Assembly (NCBI GenBank): GCA_947169265.1
Contig: CAMVPC010000010.1
Location: 1 to 64,000 of the forward strand
DNA: 64,000 bases
Direction of reading: 5' to 3'
DNA from: an uncultured Prevotellaceae bacterium
Lineage (GTDB): Bacteria > Bacteroidota > Bacteroidia > Bacteroidales > Muribaculaceae
Positions 1 through 7,966 of the stretch are shown in pieces. Each line of letters opens with the position of its first letter. The stretch's first letter is position 1. Position numbers and translations under genes: made by a program. Below the pieces are notes generated by a model, which had not been told where the DNA came from, did no database searches, and was given only the letters and a program-made list of their open reading frames with translations.

Positions 1-53
1 AGGCGGTTGATTTGCAAAGAGGGTGAGCCATAACTGAATTATGACACACCCAC

Positions 54-155
54 TTATATCGGTATCTTAATTTGCCCCACCGTGAAGCCTAATGCACCGG
101 CGCCCAATGATGAGACAAGAATTATTATGAGTAAATTGTAAAATCGTTTCATCAT
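54..155 (-). CDS. possible 33-aa hydrophobic peptide
   Basis: A short open frame starts ATG-ATG-AAA and ends at TAA. It begins 15 bp after the stop of the upstream gene on the same strand. The peptide begins MMKRFYN, has a hydrophobic stretch LLIIILV and then SSLGAGALG, like a signal peptide or single membrane helix, and stops soon after. It could be a real small membrane peptide, or the 5' remnant of a longer secreted protein broken by a nonsense mutation or frameshift. No family is recognised. Confidence 0.3.
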   Translation of the reverse strand: MMKRFYNLLIIILVSSLGAGALGFTVGQIKIPI

Positions 156-170
156 TGTTCTTATTTATAA

Positions 171-662
171 TTACTTAAAATAAATATCGACATAATCGGC
201 ACACTCATCACACGGGTTCGTAATGGGATGCATGCGCCAATACTTACGGTTATCACTGGCGATAAACTCGTAAGTTCCCTGCCGCAGACATTCCTCCCCG
301 TTATTGATGTGATAGACTCGCATGGCGATGTCGCCCGTGAACGTGAGGTGTTTCTCGTCAACGATAACGATAGTACCGTCGAGACGCAAGTAGTCGTCGT
401 TTTCGCGCGAGAGCTGTTCGCCCTTGCAGGTGAGGGTACCGTCGGCCTGTTTCTTTATTTCAACCGAGCCAAAGTAGTCCCAAGAAATCCATTGTAGACT
501 CAACATGTGACGGCCCACCACTTTGCGCTCGAGTGGCGTGAGGCTCGCCATTTGTTCGGTTCTTGCTTTGGAGCGACCACGGCGTTTCGTCCTTGCGTCG
601 CTCATTGTCGTACTTGCCGCTACCACAACCAGCAACAGCATGAGAGTAATCATCTTCTTCAT
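171..662 (-). CDS. secreted hypothetical protein, 163 aa
   Basis: The start was placed at the ATG giving MKKMITLMLLL, because this yields a normal signal peptide (basic n-region, Leu/Val core, cleavage near SDA). The upstream in-frame codons give an implausible N-terminal extension. The mature part starts with a strongly basic patch (RTKRRGRSKAR). It continues as a mixed beta-type sequence with two Cys pairs near the C-terminus (NPCDECADY). I do not recognise the family. The features suggest a small periplasmic or surface protein in a lipocalin-like size range, but that is only inference. A possible 33-aa peptide follows directly downstream. Confidence 0.6.
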   Translation of the reverse strand: MKKMITLMLLLVVVAASTTMSDARTKRRGRSKARTEQMASLTPLERKVVGRHMLSLQWISWDYFGSVEIKKQADGTLTCKGEQLSRENDDYLRLDGTIVIVDEKHLTFTGDIAMRVYHINNGEECLRQGTYEFIASDNRKYWRMHPITNPCDECADYVDIYFK

Positions 663-712
663 AGCTACAAATATTTTGGTTAGTAAAAATGATTCTTTGC
701 TATTCCACCTTA

Positions 713-2275
713 TCATTCTACCGCTTTCCATTCCTTGATGGTGCGAGCCTCGGGGTCGACGACGACGCCCACCTTGACTTTGCGGCGCGGGTCGCTCCAG
801 TAGGGGATGAGGTAGTTCTTTTCGTCGATTTGGGCCAGGGCGTCGTCGACGGTGGCCGCGCCGTCGATTTTGAGTTCGAGCACGTAGATGGTGGTGCGGT
901 TGCGCATCACCACGTCGCAGCGGCCGCGCGCGTTGCGCACCTCGACGTCGGCCCTGATGCCCAAGCAGTCGAAGAGCACCTTGAGGATGGCCTCGAAGTC
1001 GAGTTCGGTCTTCACGCCCAGATCGTAGGGCAGCGCCGAGAGGTAGCTTTGCACGGCGGTGAGTGCCGCGTCGATGTCGTCGTCGCGCATGGCGCGCTGC
1101 ACGGCCATGAGCAACGAGGTGTTATCGTCGTCCGAGTCGTTCAGGTAAACCGGCATCAACGTGTTGTAGAGACCTGAGTACACCTCGCCGTTGGGGATGC
1201 CCACGGTGTAGAGGTCGAGGTCAAAATCATAGTCCTTGATGGTCAGGTAGCCGCTCTGATACAAAATGGGTATGGCGCTGGCCATGTTGTCGAACGGTTG
1301 GTCGAACGATGAGGCATAGACGTTTTTGCGCTCGATATCGGTGATTTTGAAGTTGTATTTGTTCAGTATCTTGATGAGTGCCGAGGGTGTCGCGCTCGAG
1401 AACCAGTAGTCGTCGAGTTTTATCCGCGAGAACGTGTTGACGATGCTGAACGGGTTGTACACATCGACCATCCCGGGGCCGAAGTGATAACCGTCGTAAC
1501 GCTCACGCAGACGCGCGAGCATTTCGTCGGGCGTGAGTTTATATTTCACCGCCAGCGTGGCGATATCGTCCTTGAAATCGCGCTCCAATTCGGTGGCGGT
1601 GATGCCGCACAGGCCTTCCCACGTCTCGTCCATCGAGATGTTCGAGAGGTTGTTGATGGTCGAGAAAATCGACATTTGCGAGAACTTGGTGATGCCCGTG
1701 AGGAACACGAAACGCAGGTGCTCGGCCATACTCTTGACCGGGCCGTAAAACGAGTTGTAGATGGAGCGGATGGCCTTCAGTTTCTCAGGCTCATCGATGA
1801 CGTTGAGCACCGGCGAGTCGTACTCGTCGAAAATCAGCACCGCGCGATGCCCCGTGCGCTCATGCGCCGTGAGGATGAGCATTTTCAGGCGGTCGCCAAA
1901 ACTGAGGTCTTCGCCCAATAATCCATATTGCTTCTCGAAGTTCTTGAGTATTAGGTCTAATGAGACGGCTACCGCATCGGGGTCATCGTTCTTGCATTGC
2001 GACATGTCGAAATGGAACACGGGATATCGCGTCCAGTCTTTCTCGAGGCGGTCGATGGCCAGGCCCTCAAAGAGGTCCTTGCGTCCCAGAAAATAGTATT
2101 TCAGTGTGGAGCACAGCAGCGACTTGCCGAAGCGTCGCGGGCGGCTCAGGAACATCGCGTCGCCATAGTTGTTGGCAAGGTCAAAGATATACCCGGTCTT
2201 GTCGACATAGACAAAGCCATCTGTTCTTATTTTCTCAAAGTCCTGCACACCTACAGGGAAACGACGTCGTGCCAT
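713..2275 (-). CDS. AAA-ATPase-like protein with PD-(D/E)XK nuclease domain
   Basis: The 520-aa protein matches the AAA-ATPase_like plus PDDEXK_9 architecture that occurs in many copies in Bacteroidales genomes. The N-terminus has the typical PVGVQDFEKIR...YVDKT opening. A Walker A-like loop, SRPRRFGKS, lies at residues 44-52 and a Walker B, LIFDEYD, near 147-153. The C-terminal nuclease-like core shows an Asp near 454 followed by ELK at 467-469, the D...ExK pattern. Length is normal for the family. The biological role is not established; proposals include mobile-element or defence functions. It has its own promoter upstream and is not clearly in an operon. Confidence 0.85.
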   Translation of the reverse strand: MARRRFPVGVQDFEKIRTDGFVYVDKTGYIFDLANNYGDAMFLSRPRRFGKSLLCSTLKYYFLGRKDLFEGLAIDRLEKDWTRYPVFHFDMSQCKNDDPDAVAVSLDLILKNFEKQYGLLGEDLSFGDRLKMLILTAHERTGHRAVLIFDEYDSPVLNVIDEPEKLKAIRSIYNSFYGPVKSMAEHLRFVFLTGITKFSQMSIFSTINNLSNISMDETWEGLCGITATELERDFKDDIATLAVKYKLTPDEMLARLRERYDGYHFGPGMVDVYNPFSIVNTFSRIKLDDYWFSSATPSALIKILNKYNFKITDIERKNVYASSFDQPFDNMASAIPILYQSGYLTIKDYDFDLDLYTVGIPNGEVYSGLYNTLMPVYLNDSDDDNTSLLMAVQRAMRDDDIDAALTAVQSYLSALPYDLGVKTELDFEAILKVLFDCLGIRADVEVRNARGRCDVVMRNRTTIYVLELKIDGAATVDDALAQIDEKNYLIPYWSDPRRKVKVGVVVDPEARTIKEWKAVE

Positions 2276-2310
2276 AGCTGAAAATTGTTAAAGCATTCTT
2301 TCTCGGTTAC

Positions 2311-2340
2311 AAAGGTAATAAATTCTGTACAAATATCAAA
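2311..2340 (-). promoter_or_regulatory. Bacteroides-type promoter of the AAA/PDDEXK gene
   Basis: On the minus strand a -7 box TACCTTTG is preceded after 19 bases by a TTG -33 element. It lies about 36 bp before the start codon and fits the TTTG-N19..21-TAnnTTTG consensus. Confidence 0.6.
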
Positions 2341-2449
2341 TCACAAACGCGAATAAGTTTTTTGAGCCACTTTATTATTATAAAAGCGATTGATTTGCTT
2401 GGGATGCAAACCAACCGCTTTGTAGGGTCTATTTACCCGCCTTGATAAG

Positions 2450-3655
2450 TTACTTTAGGGTTTCGAGATAGGCACGATTTGCCTCTTCCTGGGCTTTCTT
2501 GACGCTGGTTGGGTCGTTGGCGTCAATACCATATTTTTCGGCGGGCGGGATAACGAGGATGGTACCGGTAGGCACGCGTTGATAATCGTCGAGTTTATCT
2601 TTGTTCTCCTGATAAATATATACCCAAAAGACTTCGTGGCCATAATGGCGCTTGGCAATATTGACGGGCCAGTCCTCCTTCTTGTCGGTCACGGTGTCGG
2701 TTACTACAGCCACCTGTTGTTGAGCGACTTTTCCGGCTTCAGTAATCGTATCGGTATCATTCGCGGTAGAATCGGCAGGCACCACCATGGTTTGCTCGTC
2801 GGTTTTGCTATCGCAACGCGATACCACGCCTACTATCGAGGCAAGCAGGAGCATACACAAGGCACCCACCGCAAAGCCCCACCACCAACTTCTTCGCGAT
2901 ACTCTCCCGTCAACAGCGGGAACTTCGTCACCGGTCTCCTCAATCTCGGGTGCAGGTTCAGGAGTAAGTTCGGGAATAGATTCGGGAACGGGTTCGGGAA
3001 CGGGTTCGGGAACGGGTTCGGGAATAGGTTGTGGCACAGCAGGCGGCGTGACAGGCATCACAGTAGCAGGCTTAGCAGGCTGTTTCTCGGTCACAGGTAT
3101 TGCGGGAGGCACGGTTGCCACTTGCTCCGCCGGCAGCTCTTCTTCGTGCTGCTTCTTAAAGGCGGGCGGCGTCATCACAAAAGCCGGAGGAGTCACCGGT
3201 TCTTCGGCAACCTGAGGTTCTTCGGGCTGTTGTTCCTCCACGATGGGCGCGACGTCACCGCTCACGTCATCGGTTTCGGGCACAGCCGATTTCACCTCAT
3301 TATCAATCTCTTCAAGCTGAGCGTCGGTAACCTCATCCTCGAGGGTCACCGTGGTAAAGTGCTCAAAGGGCATATTGATGGTGCGCGCCATGGCCGCGTC
3401 GGGCGTGAACGTGATTTTCTTGTGAACGGGAATAGTAATGACTCCTCCATCATTCACACTGCGCGTGGAGCGTTCCTTGACGTCAGTCACCTTGAATGTG
3501 CCCAATCCCTTGATTTTCACGCTTTCACCCTCGATCATAGCCGTGGAGATGGTGGCAAAGAATTCCTTAAGGAACACTTCGCTCATTCGCTTGCTCGTGT
3601 TGGCCTTTTGCGCGACAAGGTCGACGAGTTCGGGAAATGTTATCTTGTTATTCAT
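2450..3655 (-). CDS. HU-family domain, Pro/Glu linker, membrane segment and LysM
   Basis: The 401-aa protein is a chimera. Residues 1-95 are an HU/IHF-like DNA-binding fold (IKGLGTFKV, then VHKKITFTPD). Residues about 130-245 are a Pro/Glu/Val-rich linker with PEPV repeats. Residues 257-279 form a single transmembrane helix (WWWGFAVGALCMLLL). Residues 329-371 look like a LysM peptidoglycan-binding module (NIAKRHYGH ... VPTGTILVIPP). With no signal peptide, the HU part should be cytoplasmic and the LysM periplasmic. Function is inferred only: a link between nucleoid and wall, or a membrane-bound regulator. It sits 11 bp after a small HU gene, so the two are probably co-transcribed. Confidence 0.85.
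   Translation of the reverse strand: MNNKITFPELVDLVAQKANTSKRMSEVFLKEFFATISTAMIEGESVKIKGLGTFKVTDVKERSTRSVNDGGVITIPVHKKITFTPDAAMARTINMPFEHFTTVTLEDEVTDAQLEEIDNEVKSAVPETDDVSGDVAPIVEEQQPEEPQVAEEPVTPPAFVMTPPAFKKQHEEELPAEQVATVPPAIPVTEKQPAKPATVMPVTPPAVPQPIPEPVPEPVPEPVPESIPELTPEPAPEIEETGDEVPAVDGRVSRRSWWWGFAVGALCMLLLASIVGVVSRCDSKTDEQTMVVPADSTANDTDTITEAGKVAQQQVAVVTDTVTDKKEDWPVNIAKRHYGHEVFWVYIYQENKDKLDDYQRVPTGTILVIPPAEKYGIDANDPTSVKKAQEEANRAYLETLK
2969..3028. repeat. 12-bp in-frame tandem repeat encoding Pro/Glu linker
   Basis: Five consecutive 12-bp units (ttcgggaacggg and close variants; the central three identical) encode the PEPV repeats in the linker of the HU-LysM protein. Because the unit is a multiple of three, copy-number change would alter linker length without breaking the frame. 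Confidence 0.8.
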
Positions 3656-3666
3656 CGTCCTTATTA

Positions 3667-3939
3667 TTACTTCATTCGATTTTTCAACACATTGCTCACC
3701 TTGAAATTGAGCGTGATTTTGGGTGGAATGAGCATGCGCTTGTGGGTGGAGGGATTCGTCATGATACGCTCATTTTTCTTGCGCCCCTCGAGGGTGCCGA
3801 AACCGGGCACCGCAATGGTGTCGAGCTCGCCACAGCGGCTTGATACCACAGCGTTGAGAGCTTCGATGAGGTTTTTGATATCCTTGCGGTCGCGCTTGAG
3901 ATTTCGCGCAAGCGCCTCGATAAATTGTTTATTATCCAT
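3667..3939 (-). CDS. HU family DNA-binding protein, 90 aa
   Basis: The ATG giving MDNKQFIEAL was chosen over an upstream in-frame start because it gives the normal length (about 90 aa) and N-terminus of HU-like proteins. The sequence shows the family's helical N-terminal half, then VPGFGTLEGRKKNERIMTNP, the beta-arm region that grips DNA. It probably acts as a small nucleoid-associated, DNA-bending protein. The next gene, HU-LysM, follows after 11 bp, so both may be made from one transcript. Confidence 0.85.
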   Translation of the reverse strand: MDNKQFIEALARNLKRDRKDIKNLIEALNAVVSSRCGELDTIAVPGFGTLEGRKKNERIMTNPSTHKRMLIPPKITLNFKVSNVLKNRMK

Positions 3940-3960
3940 AATGTTAACTGATTTTGGTTG

Positions 3961-3968
3961 CAAAATTA
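3961..3968 (-). promoter_or_regulatory. -7 box for the HU operon
   Basis: TAATTTTG on the minus strand lies about 21 bp before the HU start codon. The -33 element is weak (TTTCG at N19). Confidence 0.45.
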
Positions 3969-4072
3969 AAAAAGAAATGCGACATGACGAAATTTTTGAG
4001 TCAATAGGGCGTACAATTTCTTGCGCAATTCATTGCGCAATACCTCGCTACCCCACCCCCGCCAAAGCACGT

Positions 4073-5119
4073 TTAACGCTCAAAATTCACGGTTCCGCGT
4101 GGTAGCTGCATGGTGACGCAATGAAGCGAGCCATGTTGCTTGATGAGTGGACGGCAATCAATACCCTCAACATTGCGGTCGAAGCACGACGCAATCAACG
4201 CGAGCGCGTCATCGTCGGCCTCCTGGCCGTAAACGGGTACAAGCACCTTCTCGTTGGTAACAAGGAAGTTGGCATAGGTGGCAGGCAGTCGCTGCCCGTC
4301 CTCGTCAACGATCGGTGTCGGCGTGGGTAATTTAACGAGACTATAGTGACGGCCTTCGCTGTCGGTAGCCGAGGTGAGTTCCCGCTCGAGAGCGAGCAGC
4401 GATTGAGCCTGCGCGTCGACCGGGGCGTCGGCACCACAATAGAGGATAGTGGCATGGGGCGCGAAGCGCGCCAGGGTGTCGATATGGGCATCGGTGTCGT
4501 CGCCTTCAAGGAAACCGTTTTCTATCCATATCATCTTCTCCATCCCCAAGTCGTGGAGAAGTTGCCGCTCAATTTGCGCCCTGTCATAGTCGGCATTGCG
4601 ATTGGGCGAGAGCAAGCATCGCGATGTAGTCATGAGGGTGCCGTTCCCGTCACTTTCGATAGAGCCTCCCTCAAGGACAAAACTTTGCCGACCGACCATC
4701 GGTGCCGCCAAAGCGCCATTGTCGCGCAGCCGACGGTTCACGAGGTTGTCGAGACAAGCGGCGAATTTCATGCCCCAAGCGTCGAACTTATAGTCAAGCA
4801 ACACGGGAGTGCCCCGGTCATCAATCACCGTAATAGGCCCAAAGTCGCGAGCCCAGGTGTCGTTAGTATCAATCGGTGAATATAAAATGCGACCATTGTC
4901 AATGTCGGCAAGCTCGCGGCGAGTTGCAGGCACATCGGGCGTAACAAGCAACACCGGCTCATGGTCGACAATCGCCGCAATGAGATGCCGATAACACATC
5001 TTCACCTCGTCGAGCATAGGGCACCAATCGGTGGCCACATGCGGCCATGCCAGCAAGATGGCGTCTTGCGGGTGCCACTCAGCCGGCATGTGCCGGCGGC
5101 AAGGCGAGGGCCCAATCAT
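4073..5119 (-). CDS. aguA: agmatine deiminase (Porphyromonas-type PAD family)
   Basis: This enzyme hydrolyses agmatine to N-carbamoylputrescine and ammonia. The 348-aa protein starts near the usual PAEWHPQDA...AWPH motif and contains WARDFGPI, GGSIESDGNGT and EGDDTDAHIDT, all typical of the guanidine-modifying fold. It ends with SLHCVTMQLPRG, where Cys334 is the expected nucleophile. Length is normal. The start codon overlaps the stop of the upstream small gene by 4 bp (ATGA), which implies translational coupling. No N-carbamoylputrescine amidohydrolase is adjacent, so the next step of the polyamine route must be encoded elsewhere. Confidence 0.93.
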   Translation of the reverse strand: MIGPSPCRRHMPAEWHPQDAILLAWPHVATDWCPMLDEVKMCYRHLIAAIVDHEPVLLVTPDVPATRRELADIDNGRILYSPIDTNDTWARDFGPITVIDDRGTPVLLDYKFDAWGMKFAACLDNLVNRRLRDNGALAAPMVGRQSFVLEGGSIESDGNGTLMTTSRCLLSPNRNADYDRAQIERQLLHDLGMEKMIWIENGFLEGDDTDAHIDTLARFAPHATILYCGADAPVDAQAQSLLALERELTSATDSEGRHYSLVKLPTPTPIVDEDGQRLPATYANFLVTNEKVLVPVYGQEADDDALALIASCFDRNVEGIDCRPLIKQHGSLHCVTMQLPRGTVNFER

Positions 5120-5340
5120 TCGTTAAGGTTCTCCCATATCGAATCACGCGACTCGATGAGTTCGTCAAGATAGGACTGATACCCTTTTCGCGTGCTCACG
5201 CCGCGTGCATGGCACCATTCTTTATACTCACTCTTGAGGGTGTTGTCTTCCTCGAGCATACGAGCGAATGCCTCTTCGGCCTCGTCGGTACTGGTGTACT
5301 GGTCAAGAAGCGACCTTAAAATATCAGCAATATCGTACAT
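5116..5340 (-). CDS. conserved small acidic protein, 74 aa
   Basis: The ATG giving MYDIADILRS is preferred: an AAGGA motif lies 5 bases upstream of the ATG, and longer frames need a TTG start. The protein is acidic and probably all-helical (TDEAEEAFARMLEEDNTL...), ending YLDELIESRDSIWENLNE. It resembles a small conserved Bacteroidales family of unknown function (recognised by pattern, not by search). It is the first gene of a two-gene operon with agmatine deiminase, overlapping it by 4 bp. Confidence 0.75.
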   Translation of the reverse strand: MYDIADILRSLLDQYTSTDEAEEAFARMLEEDNTLKSEYKEWCHARGVSTRKGYQSYLDELIESRDSIWENLNE

Positions 5341-5381
5341 TTCGGTCCTTGTTCGGTTAAACAAACTTCGTTTTTGAAGTC

Positions 5382-5411
5382 CAAATTTACAACTTTTTTT
5401 TTGTTCGGCAA
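5382..5411 (-). promoter_or_regulatory. promoter of the small-gene/agmatine deiminase operon
   Basis: TTG-N19-TAAATTTG on the minus strand, with the -7 box about 42 bp before the ATG. Confidence 0.6.
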
Positions 5412-5554
5412 TACAATTTCAATGAAAATATACAATTCCCGACAAAAACAATCAAAAACAATAGATACGCATTGAGTGCCCTGTCTTGAAGGTTATTTTT
5501 CTCATTGCCCTAATTTTATAGGGGAAAAAAAGACTGCGGAACAAGAAAAAACAC

Positions 5555-5562
5555 TACTTTTG
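5555..5562 (+). promoter_or_regulatory. -7 box upstream of the DUF4836-like gene
   Basis: TACTTTTG followed by CAAC, 21 bp before the ATG. No clear -33 element is visible. Confidence 0.45.
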
Positions 5563-5583
5563 CAACATAAAACCAGCAGTTAG

Positions 5584-7086
5584 ATGAAAACGACAATAAA
5601 AATATTGTGGACCTGTGCCGTGATGGTCGCCTTGTGTGCGTGTGACAACACCGAAAGCAGGCTCGAAAAGCTCGTGCCGGCCGACGCTTGCGGGGTGGTA
5701 AGGATTGACGTGCCCTCGATAGTCGACAAAGCCGGTCTGGCGAACGAGGGCGATATCATTCTCGACGATGAGTTGCTCGACATCACCACAAGCAACTACG
5801 ACAACCTTGTGTCGCGCCTTGTGCGGCTGTGGGCCTCGGGCGGAATTGATGTGGACGTTCCCACCTATCTATATTTCGACAACCGCAACAAGCCGGTCGC
5901 GTTGCTTGTCGTCGACGACAGCGAGCAATTAATAACGATGGTCGAGGAGGAGACAGGAAAATCATTTGTGAGTGATAACAAGAACGAAGTGAAGCACTTG
6001 CGCGACAAAAATTACAGCTATTCTTTACAAGAAAACGTGTTGCTGTTGCGCTTCGTGTTGGCCGATGTCCCATACGAAGCCGACCAGCCGGCCAACTACT
6101 ACAACTCGCTCAAGACCTCACAAGGCCTGCTCGAGAAGAACGAGGAAATCGCCGATTTTCTACATGAAGAAAACGACGTAAACGCTTATCTTACGGCAAA
6201 ATGTATCGACGAAGTCCTTCCCGTTGAAATGGGCCCCTTGGGCCTGGCGGCACTGCCTCTGTTCAAAGGTCACGACTTTAACGCGATGCGCCTTACGCTC
6301 AACTTCGACAGCGACAACTCCCTCGCCACGCTCGTCACCACCATCGAAGCCGGCGACAACAGCGCTTACACCAAATTCCTCTCGCAGGTTCTTGTCAAGC
6401 CGTCGGCCTCGTTTCTCGAAGTGGTGCCGGCCTCAATGGAACATGTGGTGGGGGTCAACGTCAACGGCGCCGTGCTTGCGGCCTCACCGCAATTCGACGC
6501 CCTCGTCGGAGCATTCCCGCTCTCCCACCGCGGCGCGCTCAACGTGAAGGCGCTCATGGCGAGCGTCGATGGTCCCCTCGTGATGGCAAGCAGCCCCGAC
6601 CCTTACACGGGCGAGACCAACTTCATCTTCACGGCACGCAGCAAATCGCCACTTGCGATTATCGATAGTGTGTCGGTTTACGCCGAACTTCAAGGCCAAG
6701 AGCCGATGCACAGTGCCGGCGGCGACCTCATCTACGACTACGGCATGCGCCAAATGACGGTGGGCGCGCGTGATTCCATTTTCTTTGTCAAGGCGTTGAC
6801 CTACGACGACAGCGCCGAGGACAAGCTCACGCACCTACCCGATGTTACCGACCTCTTTTCACATTCGCTGGCGGGTATCTACGGTCAAGCGCGGCTCAAC
6901 GGCAAGCCGGTGGGCATCTACACCTACGGACTTAAGGAAATCACGCGCGGCGAGGGACTTTTCTACACGGTGAACGACCAAGACAACGTAACCGTGGCGG
7001 CGCTGAAACTCTTGTGCTCCATCTCGCCGGCACCTGTGCCCGCCGCTCCGGCACCTGCCGAAGGCAAGCTCCCGGTCGACGGTTAA
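5584..7086 (+). CDS. DUF4836-like lipoprotein, 500 aa
   Basis: The N-terminus MKTTIKILWTCAVMVALCAC reads as a lipoprotein signal with Cys at the end of an LCAC lipobox-like site. The mature protein begins with a motif of the type VPADACGVVRIDVPSIVDKAGL, typical of DUF4836 proteins in Bacteroidales. In these an opening 'ipada...v.kid...l..k.g' segment is followed by a long mixed alpha/beta body. The lipid anchor suggests periplasmic or surface attachment. No enzymatic motif is seen and the function of the family is unknown. The gene is alone: its promoter lies just upstream, and the next gene is convergent, ending 17 bp away. Confidence 0.7.
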   Translation: MKTTIKILWTCAVMVALCACDNTESRLEKLVPADACGVVRIDVPSIVDKAGLANEGDIILDDELLDITTSNYDNLVSRLVRLWASGGIDVDVPTYLYFDNRNKPVALLVVDDSEQLITMVEEETGKSFVSDNKNEVKHLRDKNYSYSLQENVLLLRFVLADVPYEADQPANYYNSLKTSQGLLEKNEEIADFLHEENDVNAYLTAKCIDEVLPVEMGPLGLAALPLFKGHDFNAMRLTLNFDSDNSLATLVTTIEAGDNSAYTKFLSQVLVKPSASFLEVVPASMEHVVGVNVNGAVLAASPQFDALVGAFPLSHRGALNVKALMASVDGPLVMASSPDPYTGETNFIFTARSKSPLAIIDSVSVYAELQGQEPMHSAGGDLIYDYGMRQMTVGARDSIFFVKALTYDDSAEDKLTHLPDVTDLFSHSLAGIYGQARLNGKPVGIYTYGLKEITRGEGLFYTVNDQDNVTVAALKLLCSISPAPVPAAPAPAEGKLPVDG

Positions 7087-7102
7087 CCCCACGGCCTCCC
7101 GG

Positions 7103-7954
7103 TCAGGCCTTTATTCGCTTGGCTATCGCCACATAGATTATCAATACCACGTTCATCATCAAGGCATAGATGATGGCGGGAATGGCGATGCGGTCGTCGT
7201 TGAAGACCAGCGGACTACTGGCGATAGCGATAGCCTGTGCCGCATTTTGCATTCCTATCTCGATGACTATCGTGCGGCGCTCGCGCCCCGTGAGACGCAT
7301 GGCCCACGATGTGCCCACACCGCCCGCCATGGCCAGCAGCAACAGCACGGTCACGCTGGCGCCCAGCGTAGTGAAATTAGCGATAATATCCTCCTTATTA
7401 GTGATAAAAAACACCGTTGCCAGCAGGATAATGGCGGGAAAAGCGATGCGCCGCAACACCTTGTCGATGGCCGTTGCCACACGCTCAAAATAGTGCTTGA
7501 CAAGCAGGCCCAGCACGATAGGCACAAACATGAGCACCAGGTTTTGCATCACCAGTTTGCCCACCGGCAACTCAATGTGGACGCTACTGCCCACTTGTGC
7601 CGTCACCGCCGCCATGATAAGGGGCACCGTGAACAACGTGATGATGCTGCTGAGTGCAGTGAGCGACACCGACAGGGCCACATCGCCACGGGCAAGCATC
7701 GAGAACACATTCGACGAACTGCCGCCCGGGCAACAAGCGATAAGCATCACACCGATAAAAAACAACGCCGGCAAGTGAAACAGCGTCGCCACGCCATAAG
7801 CGATGGCCGGCAACAGGACAATCTGCCCCAACAGGCCCGCAAGCACAGGCCGTGGACGTTTCACGAAGAGCGCGAAATCGGCCAGCCGCAACGTGAGGCC
7901 CAGCTCAAACATGAGCAGGGTGAGAATGGGAAGTACAATCCAAATCGTGTTCAT
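7103..7954 (-). CDS. bile acid:sodium symporter (BASS) family transporter
   Basis: The 283-aa protein consists almost entirely of hydrophobic segments (about 9-10 helices). It has the BASS family signature CCPGGSSSNVFSMLARGDVALSVSL around residues 75-100, and the second inverted half ends with IGMQNAAQAIAIA. These segments normally form the Na+ and substrate sites. The substrate is not predictable; bile acids, pantoate or other organic anions are all known for the family. The ATG at the 3' side of the ambiguous start is used because the longer frame begins with TTG. It lies 12 bp after the porin gene, so porin and inner-membrane carrier probably form one uptake operon. Confidence 0.85.
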   Translation of the reverse strand: MNTIWIVLPILTLLMFELGLTLRLADFALFVKRPRPVLAGLLGQIVLLPAIAYGVATLFHLPALFFIGVMLIACCPGGSSSNVFSMLARGDVALSVSLTALSSIITLFTVPLIMAAVTAQVGSSVHIELPVGKLVMQNLVLMFVPIVLGLLVKHYFERVATAIDKVLRRIAFPAIILLATVFFITNKEDIIANFTTLGASVTVLLLLAMAGGVGTSWAMRLTGRERRTIVIEIGMQNAAQAIAIASSPLVFNDDRIAIPAIIYALMMNVVLIIYVAIAKRIKA

Positions 7955-7966
7955 CGGCAATAGTAT

